Positions 10,524 to 20,534 of a DNA stretch of 64,000 nucleotides are shown here, piece after piece. The first letter of the stretch is position 1; every line of letters begins with the position of its first letter. Where the stretch lies: contig NQMI01000153.1 of NCBI GenBank assembly GCA_002270565.1, forward strand, positions 1-64,000, given 5' to 3'. The notes under the pieces were generated by a model that was given only the letters and a program-made list of their open reading frames with translations, had not been told where the DNA came from and made no database searches. The position numbers and the translations under genes were made by a program. This DNA comes from Stenocarpella maydis (taxonomy: Eukaryota > Ascomycota > Sordariomycetes > Diaporthales > Diaporthaceae).

Positions 10524-11858
10524 ATGGGTTCCGTCAGTCCCGACGAGTCCTTCTGGGCCAAGCACAACAAATATGTCATGTCAACAGGCGTCCCACCCTG
10601 CCCGGTCGTCATCACCAAGGCGCAAGGCACCCGCCTGTACGACGCAAGCGGACGGTCCATCCTGGACTTCACATCGGGCCAGATGAGCTCGCTGCTGGGC
10701 CACTCACATCCGGAGATCGTGGAGGTTGTGCGGCGGTCCGTGGGCGAGCTGGACCACCTGCTCTCGAACATGGTCACGCAGCCGGTGGTCGAGCTGGCGG
10801 AGCGGCTCGCGGGGTTGCTCCCTAAACCGCTCGAGAAGTCCTTCTTCCTCAACACGGGGTCCGAGACGACCGAGGCGGCGATTAAGATGGCCAAGATGTA
10901 CACGGGCAGGTTCGAGATCGTGGCGTTTAGCGCATCCTACCATGGCCTGACCTCCGGGTCGGGGAGCGCGACATACTCTACGGGGCGCAGGAACGCGGGC
11001 CCTGCGATGCCGGGGCAGCTGGCTTTCCCGGCGCCGTATGCCTACCGTTCGGTGTTTCGCAAGGCGGACGGGAGTTATGACTGGGAGAAGGAACTGGAGT
11101 TTGGCTGGGCACTGGTCGACCGGCAGTCAGTGGGATCCCTGGCGGCCTTCATCTTGGAGCCGATCCTGTCCACTGGCGGGATCCTTGTCCCGCCAAAGGG
11201 CTATCTTGGGCGCATGGCGGCTGAGTGCCGGAAGCGCGGGATGCTTCTAATCTTGGATGAGGCGCAGACAGGAGTGGGCCGGACGGGCAAGATGTTCTGT
11301 TTCGAGCACGAGGACGGTGTTGTACCGGATATCCTGTGTCTCTCAAAGACACTGGGATGCGGCTTGCCGCTGGCATCAGTGAGCACGACTGGCGAGATCG
11401 AGAGGGGGCTCAGGGAGGCCGGGTTCCTGTGGTTGACGACCCACCTGAACGACCCGCTGACCGCAGCAGTGGGGTGCAAGGTCCTAGAGATTGTGGGGAG
11501 GGACAATACCGCAGAGCGCGCGGCCCAGAGGGGAGACCAGCTCCAGAGGGGGCTGCTCAAGCTGCAAGAAAAGCACTGGTGCATAGGTGACGTCCGGGGG
11601 ATTGGCCTGCTGCAGGGCATTGAGATCATCTCAGACAGGGAGGAAAAGACGCCAGGACCAGAGATTGGGCAGGCTGTCAGTGACAGAGCGATGGAGAAGG
11701 GCCTGTCCTGCAACGTCGTCAACCTGCCGGGCATGGGTGGTGTCTTTAGGCTGGCACCTCCGGTAACCGTGTCGGCGGATGAGATTGACGAGGGCTTGAG
11801 GATCCTGGACGAGGCGTTCGGAGATGTCCTCAAGCAGAAGGGGCCGCTGGGTTCATGA
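10524..11858 (+). CDS. Class III PLP-dependent aminotransferase, 2,2-dialkylglycine decarboxylase-like
   Basis: This is an intronless ORF of 444 residues starting at the ATG in a good context (ACCATGG). The N-terminus has the family layout: a glycine-rich substrate loop, then DFTSGQMSSLLGHSHPEI, then the phosphate-binding segment FFLNTGSETTEAAIKMAK. The cofactor-pocket aspartate is D245 in ILDEAQTGVGRTG, and the Schiff-base lysine is K275 in LSKTLGCGLPLA. The C-terminal domain carries DVRGIGLLQGIEI. The whole resembles bacterial-type dialkylglycine decarboxylase, which decarboxylates 2,2-dialkylglycines and passes the amino group to pyruvate, more than ornithine or GABA aminotransferases. Other class III substrates remain possible. 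No targeting signal is evident, so a cytosolic enzyme is likely. It sits directly downstream of a P450. Confidence 0.9.
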   Translation: MGSVSPDESFWAKHNKYVMSTGVPPCPVVITKAQGTRLYDASGRSILDFTSGQMSSLLGHSHPEIVEVVRRSVGELDHLLSNMVTQPVVELAERLAGLLPKPLEKSFFLNTGSETTEAAIKMAKMYTGRFEIVAFSASYHGLTSGSGSATYSTGRRNAGPAMPGQLAFPAPYAYRSVFRKADGSYDWEKELEFGWALVDRQSVGSLAAFILEPILSTGGILVPPKGYLGRMAAECRKRGMLLILDEAQTGVGRTGKMFCFEHEDGVVPDILCLSKTLGCGLPLASVSTTGEIERGLREAGFLWLTTHLNDPLTAAVGCKVLEIVGRDNTAERAAQRGDQLQRGLLKLQEKHWCIGDVRGIGLLQGIEIISDREEKTPGPEIGQAVSDRAMEKGLSCNVVNLPGMGGVFRLAPPVTVSADEIDEGLRILDEAFGDVLKQKGPLGS

Positions 11859-13351
11859 TGGGGGGCAACCAAGGTTATGTCCATAGTTCAGTGCGTACCG
11901 ACACGGGTTCCGAGACAAAGCACGGCGCAGTGCCGTCATATCGATATGACGAGTTCGGTGTTGAAATGGGACGCTAGAACGAGCATCTCGGACGGATTGA
12001 ACCTGGTCATGGGTGCAACATGCCCATTGTCAGACAATGCCTCCGAACATGGTAGTCTTCAGGCACACAGGCACACTGCCCAACACAAGGTCCGGAGATG
12101 TGGGGCGCATCTTGGTGCGTTTGTCTAGACTAACTTTGAAGGGTCCCTGTCTCCACCGCGAGGGAAGCGGGACATCTGGAGCAGTGGGTCGCAGGTTGGA
12201 TTGGCGGGTTCGTTGGCGTGCAGCATGTGTTTTGCGAAACAAAACAAGAGTGGCATGGGTCCGGTTTGGTCCCGAGGCGAACCGGCTGACAGCCAGAACA
12301 GCGCCTGGTGAGTGGCGCAGCACAGCAGACTAGACTACTGTGTGTACTCCGTACTGCGTGGTGTTGTTGGTTGTGGCCCCATCGATAATGAAACGGCGCG
12401 TCGGGCGTTGAATGCCAATCAGTTGTCAGTGAAGAGTCGGTTTTTGATGGAGCAAGAGATGTGAAACCAGCCCACGATTTTTACCGCACATACTGCATCC
12501 GTGGAGTTTTGGTAAGAATGGCAGCTCACAGCCACAGTATACCAGAGGACCAACCGCAGCTGGCCGGAAGTATGGCTGCCCAGCTGCTGGCGTTCATCAG
12601 AAGGGAGGAAGCGGAAATGCGTTGCCTGTGAAGCTATAATCCCTACAGGGTCCAGTCGCGTCTCTCGACAGGGTGGGGTAACTTCCCTCCGCGTATCCGT
12701 TCTGGCCAATAAGGCGAGCCCAGCCGGCGCCAAATGACGTCTGCCTTTCGCGGTCCTCAGACCGTCGACAGACCAAGCAGGCACTCGACCTCTTGGGAGG
12801 AATGAAGTCATGCCATGACCGTGGTTAAGGTCTAGAATCCAGGATCAAAGGCTGCCGGCTGCCAGGGTGTGCAGTGTAGTGTAGGCAGGTCTCCCCTCTC
12901 GCGCTCTCCCTCTCTGCACAGTCAAATCACGTCTCACTTGGCAGCCGCCATCTCTCGCCCACTGGCTTGCTGCCACACCACGTCATCGTGCTGAGCCCAC
13001 CCTGGCGCCTGAGCGAACCAGCTACCGGAATGTTCTCTCAGCTTTTGCTTTCGCCCTTGTGGCTTTGCATAGATATATGAAGAGCCCAGCCACCAGCCCA
13101 CGCCCCCTCTGCCTGCTGAAGACTCATCTGTCTCTCTCCTGCTCTCCGTATCCGCAAATATTGTTGCATTCCATCACACAACCCTTGGGCTTTTGAGTTC
13201 ACAACATCAACGCCAAACATCAGCACCCTGTCTGGCTTGTCTGTCAGATCAACCAACGTCCAGGCTCATCCTTGATCACCTCCCAGCCTACCATCACCTC
13301 TCACCCCACCAAACCAACTTGAAAAAATAAAAATAAAAAAACAACACCAAA
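11859..13351. other. Intergenic stretch and promoter region of the MARVEL-like gene
   Basis: About 1.5 kb with only unrecognised short ORFs. From roughly 12,880 onward it becomes pyrimidine-rich (CTCTC tracts) and ends in an A-rich leader just before the ATG at 13,352, typical of a strong fungal promoter and 5' UTR. Confidence 0.5.
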
Positions 13352-13902
13352 ATGAAGTCCCTCGGGCTCGTTCCCATCGCCCACATCGCGGCTGTCGTCT
13401 TCTCCATCATAGAGCTCGGCCTGACGGGCTACATCGTCAGCCTCTACGACGGCACCTACGGCAATGGCTGGGGCTGGTCATACTATGGCAACTACTCGCC
13501 TGATCGTGTCAACTTTATGCTCTTCAACTCCATCTGGTCGCTTCTCGTCCTCGCCTACATCGGCCTCACGCCCCTGTACATGACCAGCATCTTCCACCGC
13601 CTCGCTGCCCTGGCCCTCGAGGCCATTACCATGATCTTCTGGTTCGCCGGCTCCGTCGCACTGGCCGTCTTCATTGGCGTCCCCAGGTGCTATGGCAACA
13701 GTTGGTGCGGGTCCACCCAGGCTGCTGTCGCCTTTGGCTTCTTCTTGTGGTGAGTTTGATGCCCCCAGAGATTATTCATTCCTACCGACTAACTCATCTT
13801 CAAAGGGCAATCTTCCTCTTCCTCGTGGTCCTGGATGGCATCGAGGCCATGCGGTCCCGCCGGTCAACCGGCAAGCACACCAAGCCCTATGCTGGTGCCT
13901 AA
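13352..13902 (+). CDS. Four-transmembrane MARVEL-like membrane protein
   Basis: Two exons, 13352-13749 and 13806-13902, flank a 56-bp intron (GTGAGT...AAAG with a CTAAC-type branch site); the product is 164 residues. Four hydrophobic segments lie at about residues 8-30, 50-72, 78-105 and 122-147. Between segments one and two is an aromatic, glycine-rich loop (YDGTYGNGWGWSYYGNY), and the C-terminus is a short basic tail (RSRRSTGKHTK). This layout matches fungal MARVEL-domain proteins, small tetraspan proteins of the plasma membrane or secretory vesicles. No catalytic residues are expected. Specific function cannot be inferred from the sequence. The A-rich leader suggests good expression. Confidence 0.75.
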
Positions 13903-14844
13903 GCATGGTCCCCGGCTGGCCGGTTTACCATGCTGATGAGAAGGCTATCGATATTATTCCCTAGTAATCAATAGTATTTGTCCAGTCTAATAGCCTTAGT
14001 CGGACCAGGGATATCGCACGGACACAAGGACAACATGTCAGGCGTTGTAAGGTTTTGTGTACCTCGGCTCTGACTTGCAGGCATTGTATTTATACCCTCG
14101 AGATACCATATAGTATATCTATTTCGCGCTTTTGCCTTGAATAATATCCCGCATATCCTCGGCTTGAAAGCGGCACCAAACGCCAGTAACCTGATGTCTT
14201 CTGAGTTGCACATGAAGTCGGAAGTTTTTCAAAATTGGAACAGCCGCCTATGTAAGGGACTATTGTGTCGTGGACCCTGCTGGTAAAGTATTATTTAGTT
14301 GCTAACTAGCCGACTTCAATGATAAAGAAAGCGCAGAGGTGGTCTACTTCTATTTTCACTCCCCAATTTCAGCTCCTCAACATCGTGGCTCAGACTGTCA
14401 ATCAACTACCTAATGACGCCCAGCCAGCCCAGTATGCAACTCACCTGGGCAGCATAGATACCACGAATCGTCGCGAGACTTGGCACTGGCTTGGCGTACC
14501 CCGATGGATTGGGTGCGTTTGCCGGCTGCAGCCAGATAACATCCTTGATCGCTCACACGTGCTCCAGATGTCGCTAGCTATCAACCGACCTGCCCAGCTT
14601 GACCAGGCTTTCAACCCGAACAGGAGGCGGGGCGGACGGGGAGGGGGGGCGCAACCAGGTATATAAAGAACTGGGGATGTGAAGCCCGGTGCGATTGAAT
14701 ATCCTGTCGAGGATCACTCCAGGACTTGACCTACTGTGCCCCCTTGGCCCATTGAGGTGCCCACCCCCGGAAACCCGCGTTCAAGGACCTCCTCTCAGAG
14801 CAATTGGGATACCCTCGCTGATAATTCTGCTGCTAGTCGACACG
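13903..14844. other. Intergenic stretch with the promoter of the phosphodiesterase gene
   Basis: About 940 bp. A TATA element (TATATAAA, 14,660-14,667) lies near 180 bp upstream of the next start codon. An upstream in-frame extension of the downstream ORF begins at 14,689, but it lacks a signal peptide and is better read as leader. Confidence 0.5.
14660..14667 (+). promoter_or_regulatory. TATA box of the phosphodiesterase gene
   Basis: TATATAAA occurs about 180 bp before the ATG at 14,845, preceded by a G-rich run. Position and sequence fit a core promoter. Confidence 0.5.
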
Positions 14845-16167
14845 ATGACGCTCAGAAAGCTCGCTGTCGCTGGTCTTCTGGCCCCAATTGGCCTGGCGAC
14901 CCCCATCGTGCCACATCCGCGGACCACCACCCGGCTCGGGGGCAAGCAGCAGCAACAGCAGCAGCTCATCACGCAGGTCCAGCTGGGCCCGCGGCCGTAC
15001 TTCCTCGTCGATGACATGGACCCGGGCCCGCTCAAGGACGAGCTCTCCGCCTGCTCCGAGATGGAGATGCGCCCCTCGCGCTTCTCCATCGGCCACCGCG
15101 GCGGCGGGACGCTGCTCATCCCCGAGGAGACGCGCGAGTCGGAGCTCGCGGGCCTTAGGATGGGCGCCGAGGTGCTCGAGTGCGACGTCGTCTTCACCTC
15201 GGACCGCGAGCTCGTCTGCCGCCACGACCAGTGTGACCTGCACTCGACCACCAACATTGTCGACATCCCCGAGCTCAACGCAAAGTGCACGCGGCCCTTT
15301 GCGCCGGCGGACCCGGCGGCGGGGACGCCCGCCAGCGCGAAGTGCTGTACGAGCGACATCACGCTGGCCGAGTACAAGTCCCTCTGCGGCAAGATGGACG
15401 GCTTCAACGCCACGGCCGAGACCCCCGCCGACTTCCTTCGCGGCACGCCCGGCTGGAGGACGGACCTGTATGCCGCGTGCGGCACGGTCCTGACCCACCG
15501 CGAGTTCATCAACCTCGTCGGCCAGTCGGGCGGTGACGAGGTGCAGTTCTCGCCCGAGCTCAAGACGCCCCAGGTCCCCATGCCCTTTGGCGACAGGGGC
15601 GGCTCCCCCTACACGCAGGAGGCCCTCGCCCAGCAGATGGTCGACGAGTACGTCCAGGCCGGGGTGGACCTCCGCCGGCTGTGGCCCCAGAGCTTCCTGT
15701 ACGACGACGTCCTCTACTGGCTCCGCGCCGTGCCCGAAATTGCGGCCCAGGTCGTGTTCCTGACCGAGACGCCGGGCGACATGGCCAACCTGACCGAGTA
15801 CGCCGCAGCCGGGGTCAGGATTATGGCGCCGCCGCTGCCGTTCCTGGTGGCTGTCGGTGAGGACGGCAAGTCTATCGTCCCGTCCGAGTACGCGCTCGAG
15901 GCCAACAGGCTCGGGCTGAAGCTGATCAGTTGGTCGCTTGACCGGTCCGGCCCGCTGAGCCGGGTCGAGGAGGACGGGGATTATTACTTTAGGTCTATTT
16001 CGAACGTCACCAAAAATGACGGAGATGTTTATAACCTGCTGGACGTCCTCGTGAGGGAGGTCGGGGTGATTGCTGTCTTCTCGGACTGGTCTGCTACTGT
16101 CACGTATTATGCAAACTGTGTCGGCCTGTTCCCCACCTATTCCGACTGGGTGGACGAAGCCGACTGA
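14845..16167 (+). CDS. Secreted glycerophosphodiester phosphodiesterase
   Basis: A 440-residue intronless ORF. The ATG at 14,845 was chosen because it starts a signal peptide ([20 protein letters not shown]). The GDPD catalytic set is visible: H84 in GHRGG, then E112 and D114 in [10 protein letters not shown], then H127 in CRHDQ, the second catalytic histidine. Family enzymes hydrolyse glycerophosphodiesters such as glycerophosphocholine to sn-glycerol 3-phosphate and an alcohol. A large insert with several cysteines (about residues 145-215) and a central SPELKTP block resemble fungal and bacterial extracellular members. Probably secreted or at the cell wall, in phosphate or choline scavenging; that role is inferred. 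A polyglutamine run follows the signal peptide. Confidence 0.9.
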   Translation: MTLRKLAVAGLLAPIGLATPIVPHPRTTTRLGGKQQQQQQLITQVQLGPRPYFLVDDMDPGPLKDELSACSEMEMRPSRFSIGHRGGGTLLIPEETRESELAGLRMGAEVLECDVVFTSDRELVCRHDQCDLHSTTNIVDIPELNAKCTRPFAPADPAAGTPASAKCCTSDITLAEYKSLCGKMDGFNATAETPADFLRGTPGWRTDLYAACGTVLTHREFINLVGQSGGDEVQFSPELKTPQVPMPFGDRGGSPYTQEALAQQMVDEYVQAGVDLRRLWPQSFLYDDVLYWLRAVPEIAAQVVFLTETPGDMANLTEYAAAGVRIMAPPLPFLVAVGEDGKSIVPSEYALEANRLGLKLISWSLDRSGPLSRVEEDGDYYFRSISNVTKNDGDVYNLLDVLVREVGVIAVFSDWSATVTYYANCVGLFPTYSDWVDEAD

Positions 16168-17183
16168 ATGACCGACATGCAAATATTACAGAGCAGTGGG
16201 GCGTAGAGCTGTACTCCGTACATATCATTAGGCAGATAAATGATAGTCGTGCTCTAGACGAATCTCCGAGAGTCTTGCTCGCAACTGTGGAATGTAAGAG
16301 TTAGATTCGTTCAGGTGAGCTTTGTATGCACAACTGGCAAAGTCCCTTGTCTGGTTCGGTACATATTCGAACAGCTACGTAGCACGACAGTAGACTGCAT
16401 TGACACATCGACTATTACACCGCATTCGGACCAATGATCCCGTAAGGCTGTAGCTGTGCCCGTGTTATATAAGATCTACTAATATGTTGTCCTCAACACA
16501 CCAATTGCGTATAGCTTTCATGTGGATTACTGGTGCTAAATTCAATCTTATAGCAGAGTGGGTCTAGACAGTGACACATATCTAGGTAGATGCTCATAAG
16601 TCGTGGCAAGATATCAATCATTAAGCGCACATGGGAGTGGACTAAGCTTGCAAGGAACACCTTCCCACCAGAGGGATGCCTTCCTACTAAATGGGCCCTA
16701 GGGTATTATAGCTAAGAACGAGCTGTGCCTTAAAGCTAGCAACTTGATGGGAGTATGCCAACCGTGCGAGGAAGACCTCGGGAGGGGTGACTGTGAGCTC
16801 CGTCCTTCAAGGGTGGTGTAAATATGGACCAGACTCCTGTGGCCCTAGGTATCCTGGGAAAGAACAGGTTCATCACGTGCGATTCTGGTATCAAAGTGCA
16901 TCTCATGTTTGACCAACAGCCGTTTGTCGAGGTGGAGTCCTGAGTCACTGGTTGCCTCAGGTGGTTGCCTGGTTGTCCATCCGGCTTCCTGATTGGGCAG
17001 CGACTAAAGTGCCACCACTAGGTTAGAAAGTGCCACTGCAAGTGGATTTGCGCCTCAAACGGAGACATATAAATCGGAGGTGAGTCCGTCCAAAATCAAA
17101 CCTGAATTCTTTCCCGGATTCATACAAAACACACTCGAGCCATCATTCCACTCTTGTCTATTACGCACTACCATACAGACACC
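16168..17183. other. Intergenic stretch and rvt promoter
   Basis: About 1 kb, locally AT-rich to 16,700, with no recognised gene. A TATAAAT element at 17,068-17,074 lies about 110 bp before the rvt start codon. Confidence 0.5.
17068..17074 (+). promoter_or_regulatory. TATA box of rvt
   Basis: TATAAAT occurs 110 bp upstream of the ATG at 17,184, a plausible core-promoter position. Confidence 0.45.
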
Positions 17184-20114
17184 ATGAGCGGCAGCGTCTT
17201 CTCGGAGACTCTTCAGCAGATCACAGACACAAAGCTCGACGAGCTCTCCAAGAAGCGTGCTGCCTTCGAAGCCAGCAAGGCAGCCACGCTCAAGTCAATA
17301 GAGTCCCAGCCAGACCCCATCGAGCGACTCGTCCTTCTCAGCAATGGCATCAAGAAGTCCTTTGGCATCAAGCTGGACAAGCACGGCAAGGTCACCACAT
17401 ACCTGACCAAGCACCCTCGCCTCGAGGTACAGCTGAAGAACCTCGACCGCTTCCTAGCACAGGCCCGCCAGGATCCCTCGGTCTCAGCCAAGACTCTCTC
17501 GGACTGGGAGAAGGGCCTGCTGCGACACCTTGAGGTCCAGTCCCTCAAGTTCCAATATGCCTCTCTCTACGGGCAGCTGGTGACCGAGTGGCTCTCAGGC
17601 GGCCAAAAAGGTGAGGCTGAAACCAGTGAGGATACCGAAATGGGCGGCAATTTTGAGGATGTCGGCAGCTCAGCAAGGCTCAAGGCCAAGGAGCAATGGG
17701 AAAGCAAGGCTTTTGAGCCGGCGCATATCGATGTCGACTTACTGAATCAGTATCTTGATTTCGTCTTCGGACTTTCCCCCTCTGGCCAAGACGAAGACTC
17801 CAAGAGAAAATTGCAGGCTGTAAAGGAGCTCCGAGAAGCAGTCCAGGCCTTTGAGGTTGAGCTGTCCCGTCCTGACCAGTTGGACCACGGCAGCCTGAGA
17901 TGGACTATCCGAGGCCTTATGGCTTCTGATTTGCTGACAAACGAAAAGCGCGAGGTCCTCAAAGACTTCCTTGGGAATCCCGTCATCCTGTCTGAGATTG
18001 CCGATGTCCTCAACCTGCGCCTTGCCGCCCTCGACTCTTGGAAGTGGGGCCCCGATGGTGTCCCCGTGGAGCAGCGCCGCAAGATCAGCGGGATATTCTC
18101 CGTCCACATGCACGAAGACGTCCTTCAGGCTATCTTCCTCCAGTACATCGGCGTAAAATGGTCCGTCTTCTTCAGGGATGCGTTCGTTTCGTTCCGAAAG
18201 GCAAACGGCGCCTGGATTCCGCTGTACAAGGATATACCCGAGCTGGATATGAAGCGTCTTCGGCACTACCTCGGACGCGTACCCCGCCGTCGGAGCCTTC
18301 AAAAGGAGCGCCAGAAGATCCACAGCAGTGATTACTTCGTCGCAAAGCTGCTGAGGCGTGTTGATGAGGTCGCAGAGATGGCGGACGGCGAGGTGGAAGC
18401 CGATTTTGAGGAACGTTACGACGCTTCATCGCCCTTCACGGACGGGGTCAAGGGGAAGAGAGCCAGGACATCTGGAGCTTACGGAATGGCCCCCAGAAAG
18501 AAGATGGCCAACTGTGCCTACAGAGTTTCGGCTCCTATCGGTACAGATTTCGAACCAGAATTCGATGTGTCTGATGACGACGAAAGCGACCCACCTGCGC
18601 CGGCAAAAACACTCATGCAGCTCAAGCAGCAGCTCGTCCACCTCCTGTCTGCCGAGACCGCCATTAATACCAGGCTGCACGGAGAGATCACTGCTTTCCA
18701 TGCCATCTTTGAGGACTGGGAGTCTCTTCTGCCGCACGAGACCATCTGCACCGTCATGCGCTTCCTCGGAGTCTCGCAGCACTGGCTCGGGTTCTTCAAG
18801 CAGTACCTCCAGGCCCCTCTCCGCTTCTTGGATGAAGACCATGCCTCGTCCAAGGTTCGACGCCGTGGTGTCCCCACCTCTCATGCGCTCAGTGACGTCC
18901 TGGGCGAGACGGTTCTCTTCTGCCTAGACCTGGCAGTCAACCAAGCCGCATGTGGCCAGCCTTTGTGGCGCTATGGCGATGATCTGTGGTTCTGGTCCCC
19001 TAATCACCAAACAGCAGTTGCAGGATGGAAGGCCGTCAAGGAATTTGAGAGCGTAACGGGCACTTCCATCAACTACAGGAAGACCGGGGCAGTTCGCATC
19101 TCGAACAAGCAGGATTCCCAGCTCGAGATCCATCAATCCCTCCCTCCAGGAAATATAAGGTGGGGTTTCCTCGTTCTCTCGCCCCAGACGGGGCGTTTCG
19201 AGATCGATCACGACATGGTCGATGAGCACATCGACGAGCTCAGGAAGCAGCTCAACGACAAGAGCAGCGTCTTCAGCTTCATCCAGACCTGGAACGCCTT
19301 TGCAGCCAAGTTCTTCTCTTCCAACTTTGGAAAGCCTGCGAACTGCTTCGGGCGCCAGCATGTTGACGATATGCTCGCGACGCATAAGCATATCCAGCAG
19401 CAGATCTTCTCGTCCGGGACTGGTAGCGGTGGTGGTATGGGCACGTCCACCAGCATCATAGGCTACCTCAGGAAGACGATCGAGCAGCGCTTCGGCATCG
19501 CGGACGTCCCGGATGGCTACTTCTACTTCCCCGTGGAGCTGGGCGGCCTCGATCTCCAGTCCCCTTTTGTCTCGCTCCTCCAGATCCGCGACTCGGTCCT
19601 CGAGTCGCAGGACACCCTCTTCCAGGACATGTTCGAGGCCGAGAAGGAGGCCTACAGGCGCTTCAAGGACAAATTCGATCAACGCAAGACATACCGGCCC
19701 CAGAACGACGGCTACGGCAGGACTGACGAATGGCAGCCCGAGTCCCAGCACGACCGAGATAATTTCCTGGGCGCGGAAGAGTTCACGGCGCACCGCGAGG
19801 ACATCGGCTTCTTCCCCGACAGCTGGGGGCTCCACGACGTCCTGTGGGTGTTCCGCGAGCTCATGGCGCAGCCGCAGGAGGAGAGCATCGACGAGGTCCC
19901 CGAGCTCGGGGGTGCGCTGGCGCAGCTGCCCCGGGACGGGGGGTCGATCAAGCAGGAGTGGCACCGCATGGATGCCTCGTGGCGCTGGGTCACGGCCATG
20001 TACGGCCCCGAGATTGTCGAGAGGTTCGGGGGGCTGAGGATTGTGGACCCGGGCTTGTTGCCCATGGGCATGGTTGGGCTACTGAGGGAGAAGAGGGTCA
20101 CCTGGCAGGGCTGA
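17184..20114 (+). CDS. rvt: Cellular reverse-transcriptase-related protein (rvt)
   Basis: A single uninterrupted exon of 976 residues, starting at an ATG in an ACCATGA context. The reverse-transcriptase fold is visible by motif. Motif A is around D511 (FEDWESLLPHETI, followed by WLGFFKQYLQAPLRF). A B-like segment is R561-S567 (RGVPTSHALS). The catalytic YGDD is at residues 597-600 inside RYGDDLWFWS. Then come a D-motif with INYRKTGAVRI and an E-like RWGFLVL. The long N-terminal region (1-230) is helical and charged, and an acidic insert lies at about 405-485. This is the signature of the rvt genes described by Gladyshev and Arkhipova: single-copy, host-maintained reverse transcriptases of fungi and other eukaryotes, without integrase, RNase H or transposon ends. 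Here too, no LTR, poly(A) tail or second ORF flanks the gene. The biological role in fungi is still unsettled. Confidence 0.88.
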   Translation: MSGSVFSETLQQITDTKLDELSKKRAAFEASKAATLKSIESQPDPIERLVLLSNGIKKSFGIKLDKHGKVTTYLTKHPRLEVQLKNLDRFLAQARQDPSVSAKTLSDWEKGLLRHLEVQSLKFQYASLYGQLVTEWLSGGQKGEAETSEDTEMGGNFEDVGSSARLKAKEQWESKAFEPAHIDVDLLNQYLDFVFGLSPSGQDEDSKRKLQAVKELREAVQAFEVELSRPDQLDHGSLRWTIRGLMASDLLTNEKREVLKDFLGNPVILSEIADVLNLRLAALDSWKWGPDGVPVEQRRKISGIFSVHMHEDVLQAIFLQYIGVKWSVFFRDAFVSFRKANGAWIPLYKDIPELDMKRLRHYLGRVPRRRSLQKERQKIHSSDYFVAKLLRRVDEVAEMADGEVEADFEERYDASSPFTDGVKGKRARTSGAYGMAPRKKMANCAYRVSAPIGTDFEPEFDVSDDDESDPPAPAKTLMQLKQQLVHLLSAETAINTRLHGEITAFHAIFEDWESLLPHETICTVMRFLGVSQHWLGFFKQYLQAPLRFLDEDHASSKVRRRGVPTSHALSDVLGETVLFCLDLAVNQAACGQPLWRYGDDLWFWSPNHQTAVAGWKAVKEFESVTGTSINYRKTGAVRISNKQDSQLEIHQSLPPGNIRWGFLVLSPQTGRFEIDHDMVDEHIDELRKQLNDKSSVFSFIQTWNAFAAKFFSSNFGKPANCFGRQHVDDMLATHKHIQQQIFSSGTGSGGGMGTSTSIIGYLRKTIEQRFGIADVPDGYFYFPVELGGLDLQSPFVSLLQIRDSVLESQDTLFQDMFEAEKEAYRRFKDKFDQRKTYRPQNDGYGRTDEWQPESQHDRDNFLGAEEFTAHREDIGFFPDSWGLHDVLWVFRELMAQPQEESIDEVPELGGALAQLPRDGGSIKQEWHRMDASWRWVTAMYGPEIVERFGGLRIVDPGLLPMGMVGLLREKRVTWQG

Positions 20115-20534
20115 GTTGGTTGTGTGTTTGGGCAGGAGGGCAAGCATAGTTTGTGCGGAGGTGCAATTTCTAGTCCCTTGGAATGAGAGCAGTACGCAGT
20201 ACGCAATACGCAGAAGCCCCCCCCCCCCGGGCACTGCATCTGTTCTCTTCCCTACCTGAGTTGGTATACGTGAAGCTCGTAGGCGAGGCCGACAGAGTGC
20301 CTCGCTTGATTTCGTGCAACATATGTGGGAAGACTTGGCACGGATACTCGGGTATTATTGGCGGTCCAGTCCGTGACCTGGGCTCAGACTAGCCTCATGG
20401 TATATGAGATGTCGTGGCAAGTCCTTGCAGCAGTAATGAGTGCAAGATTGGTAGGCCATGCGAATCGATGCCCGCCGATAGAGGTGCTTTGCCACTATGG
20501 GCATCCGATTTCCAAGGGCCAGGAGTGGCGGTGC
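20115..20534. other. Short spacer with a 12-C homopolymer
   Basis: About 420 bp between convergent rvt and a transporter pseudogene. It contains a 12-nt C run at 20,217-20,228 just after repeated TACGCA steps. No gene was seen. Confidence 0.5.

Noticed and set aside
12419..12811. 130-codon minus-strand ORF in a gene gap
   Set aside because: No domain, no splice-consistent neighbours, and composition like random intergenic sequence.
14833..16182. 449-codon minus-strand frame opposite the phosphodiesterase
   Set aside because: His/Arg/Gly-rich composition with no domain. The plus-strand gene has full catalytic motifs.
18924..19964. 346-codon minus-strand frame opposite rvt
   Set aside because: An antisense shadow of a GC-biased coding exon, with no recognisable motif.
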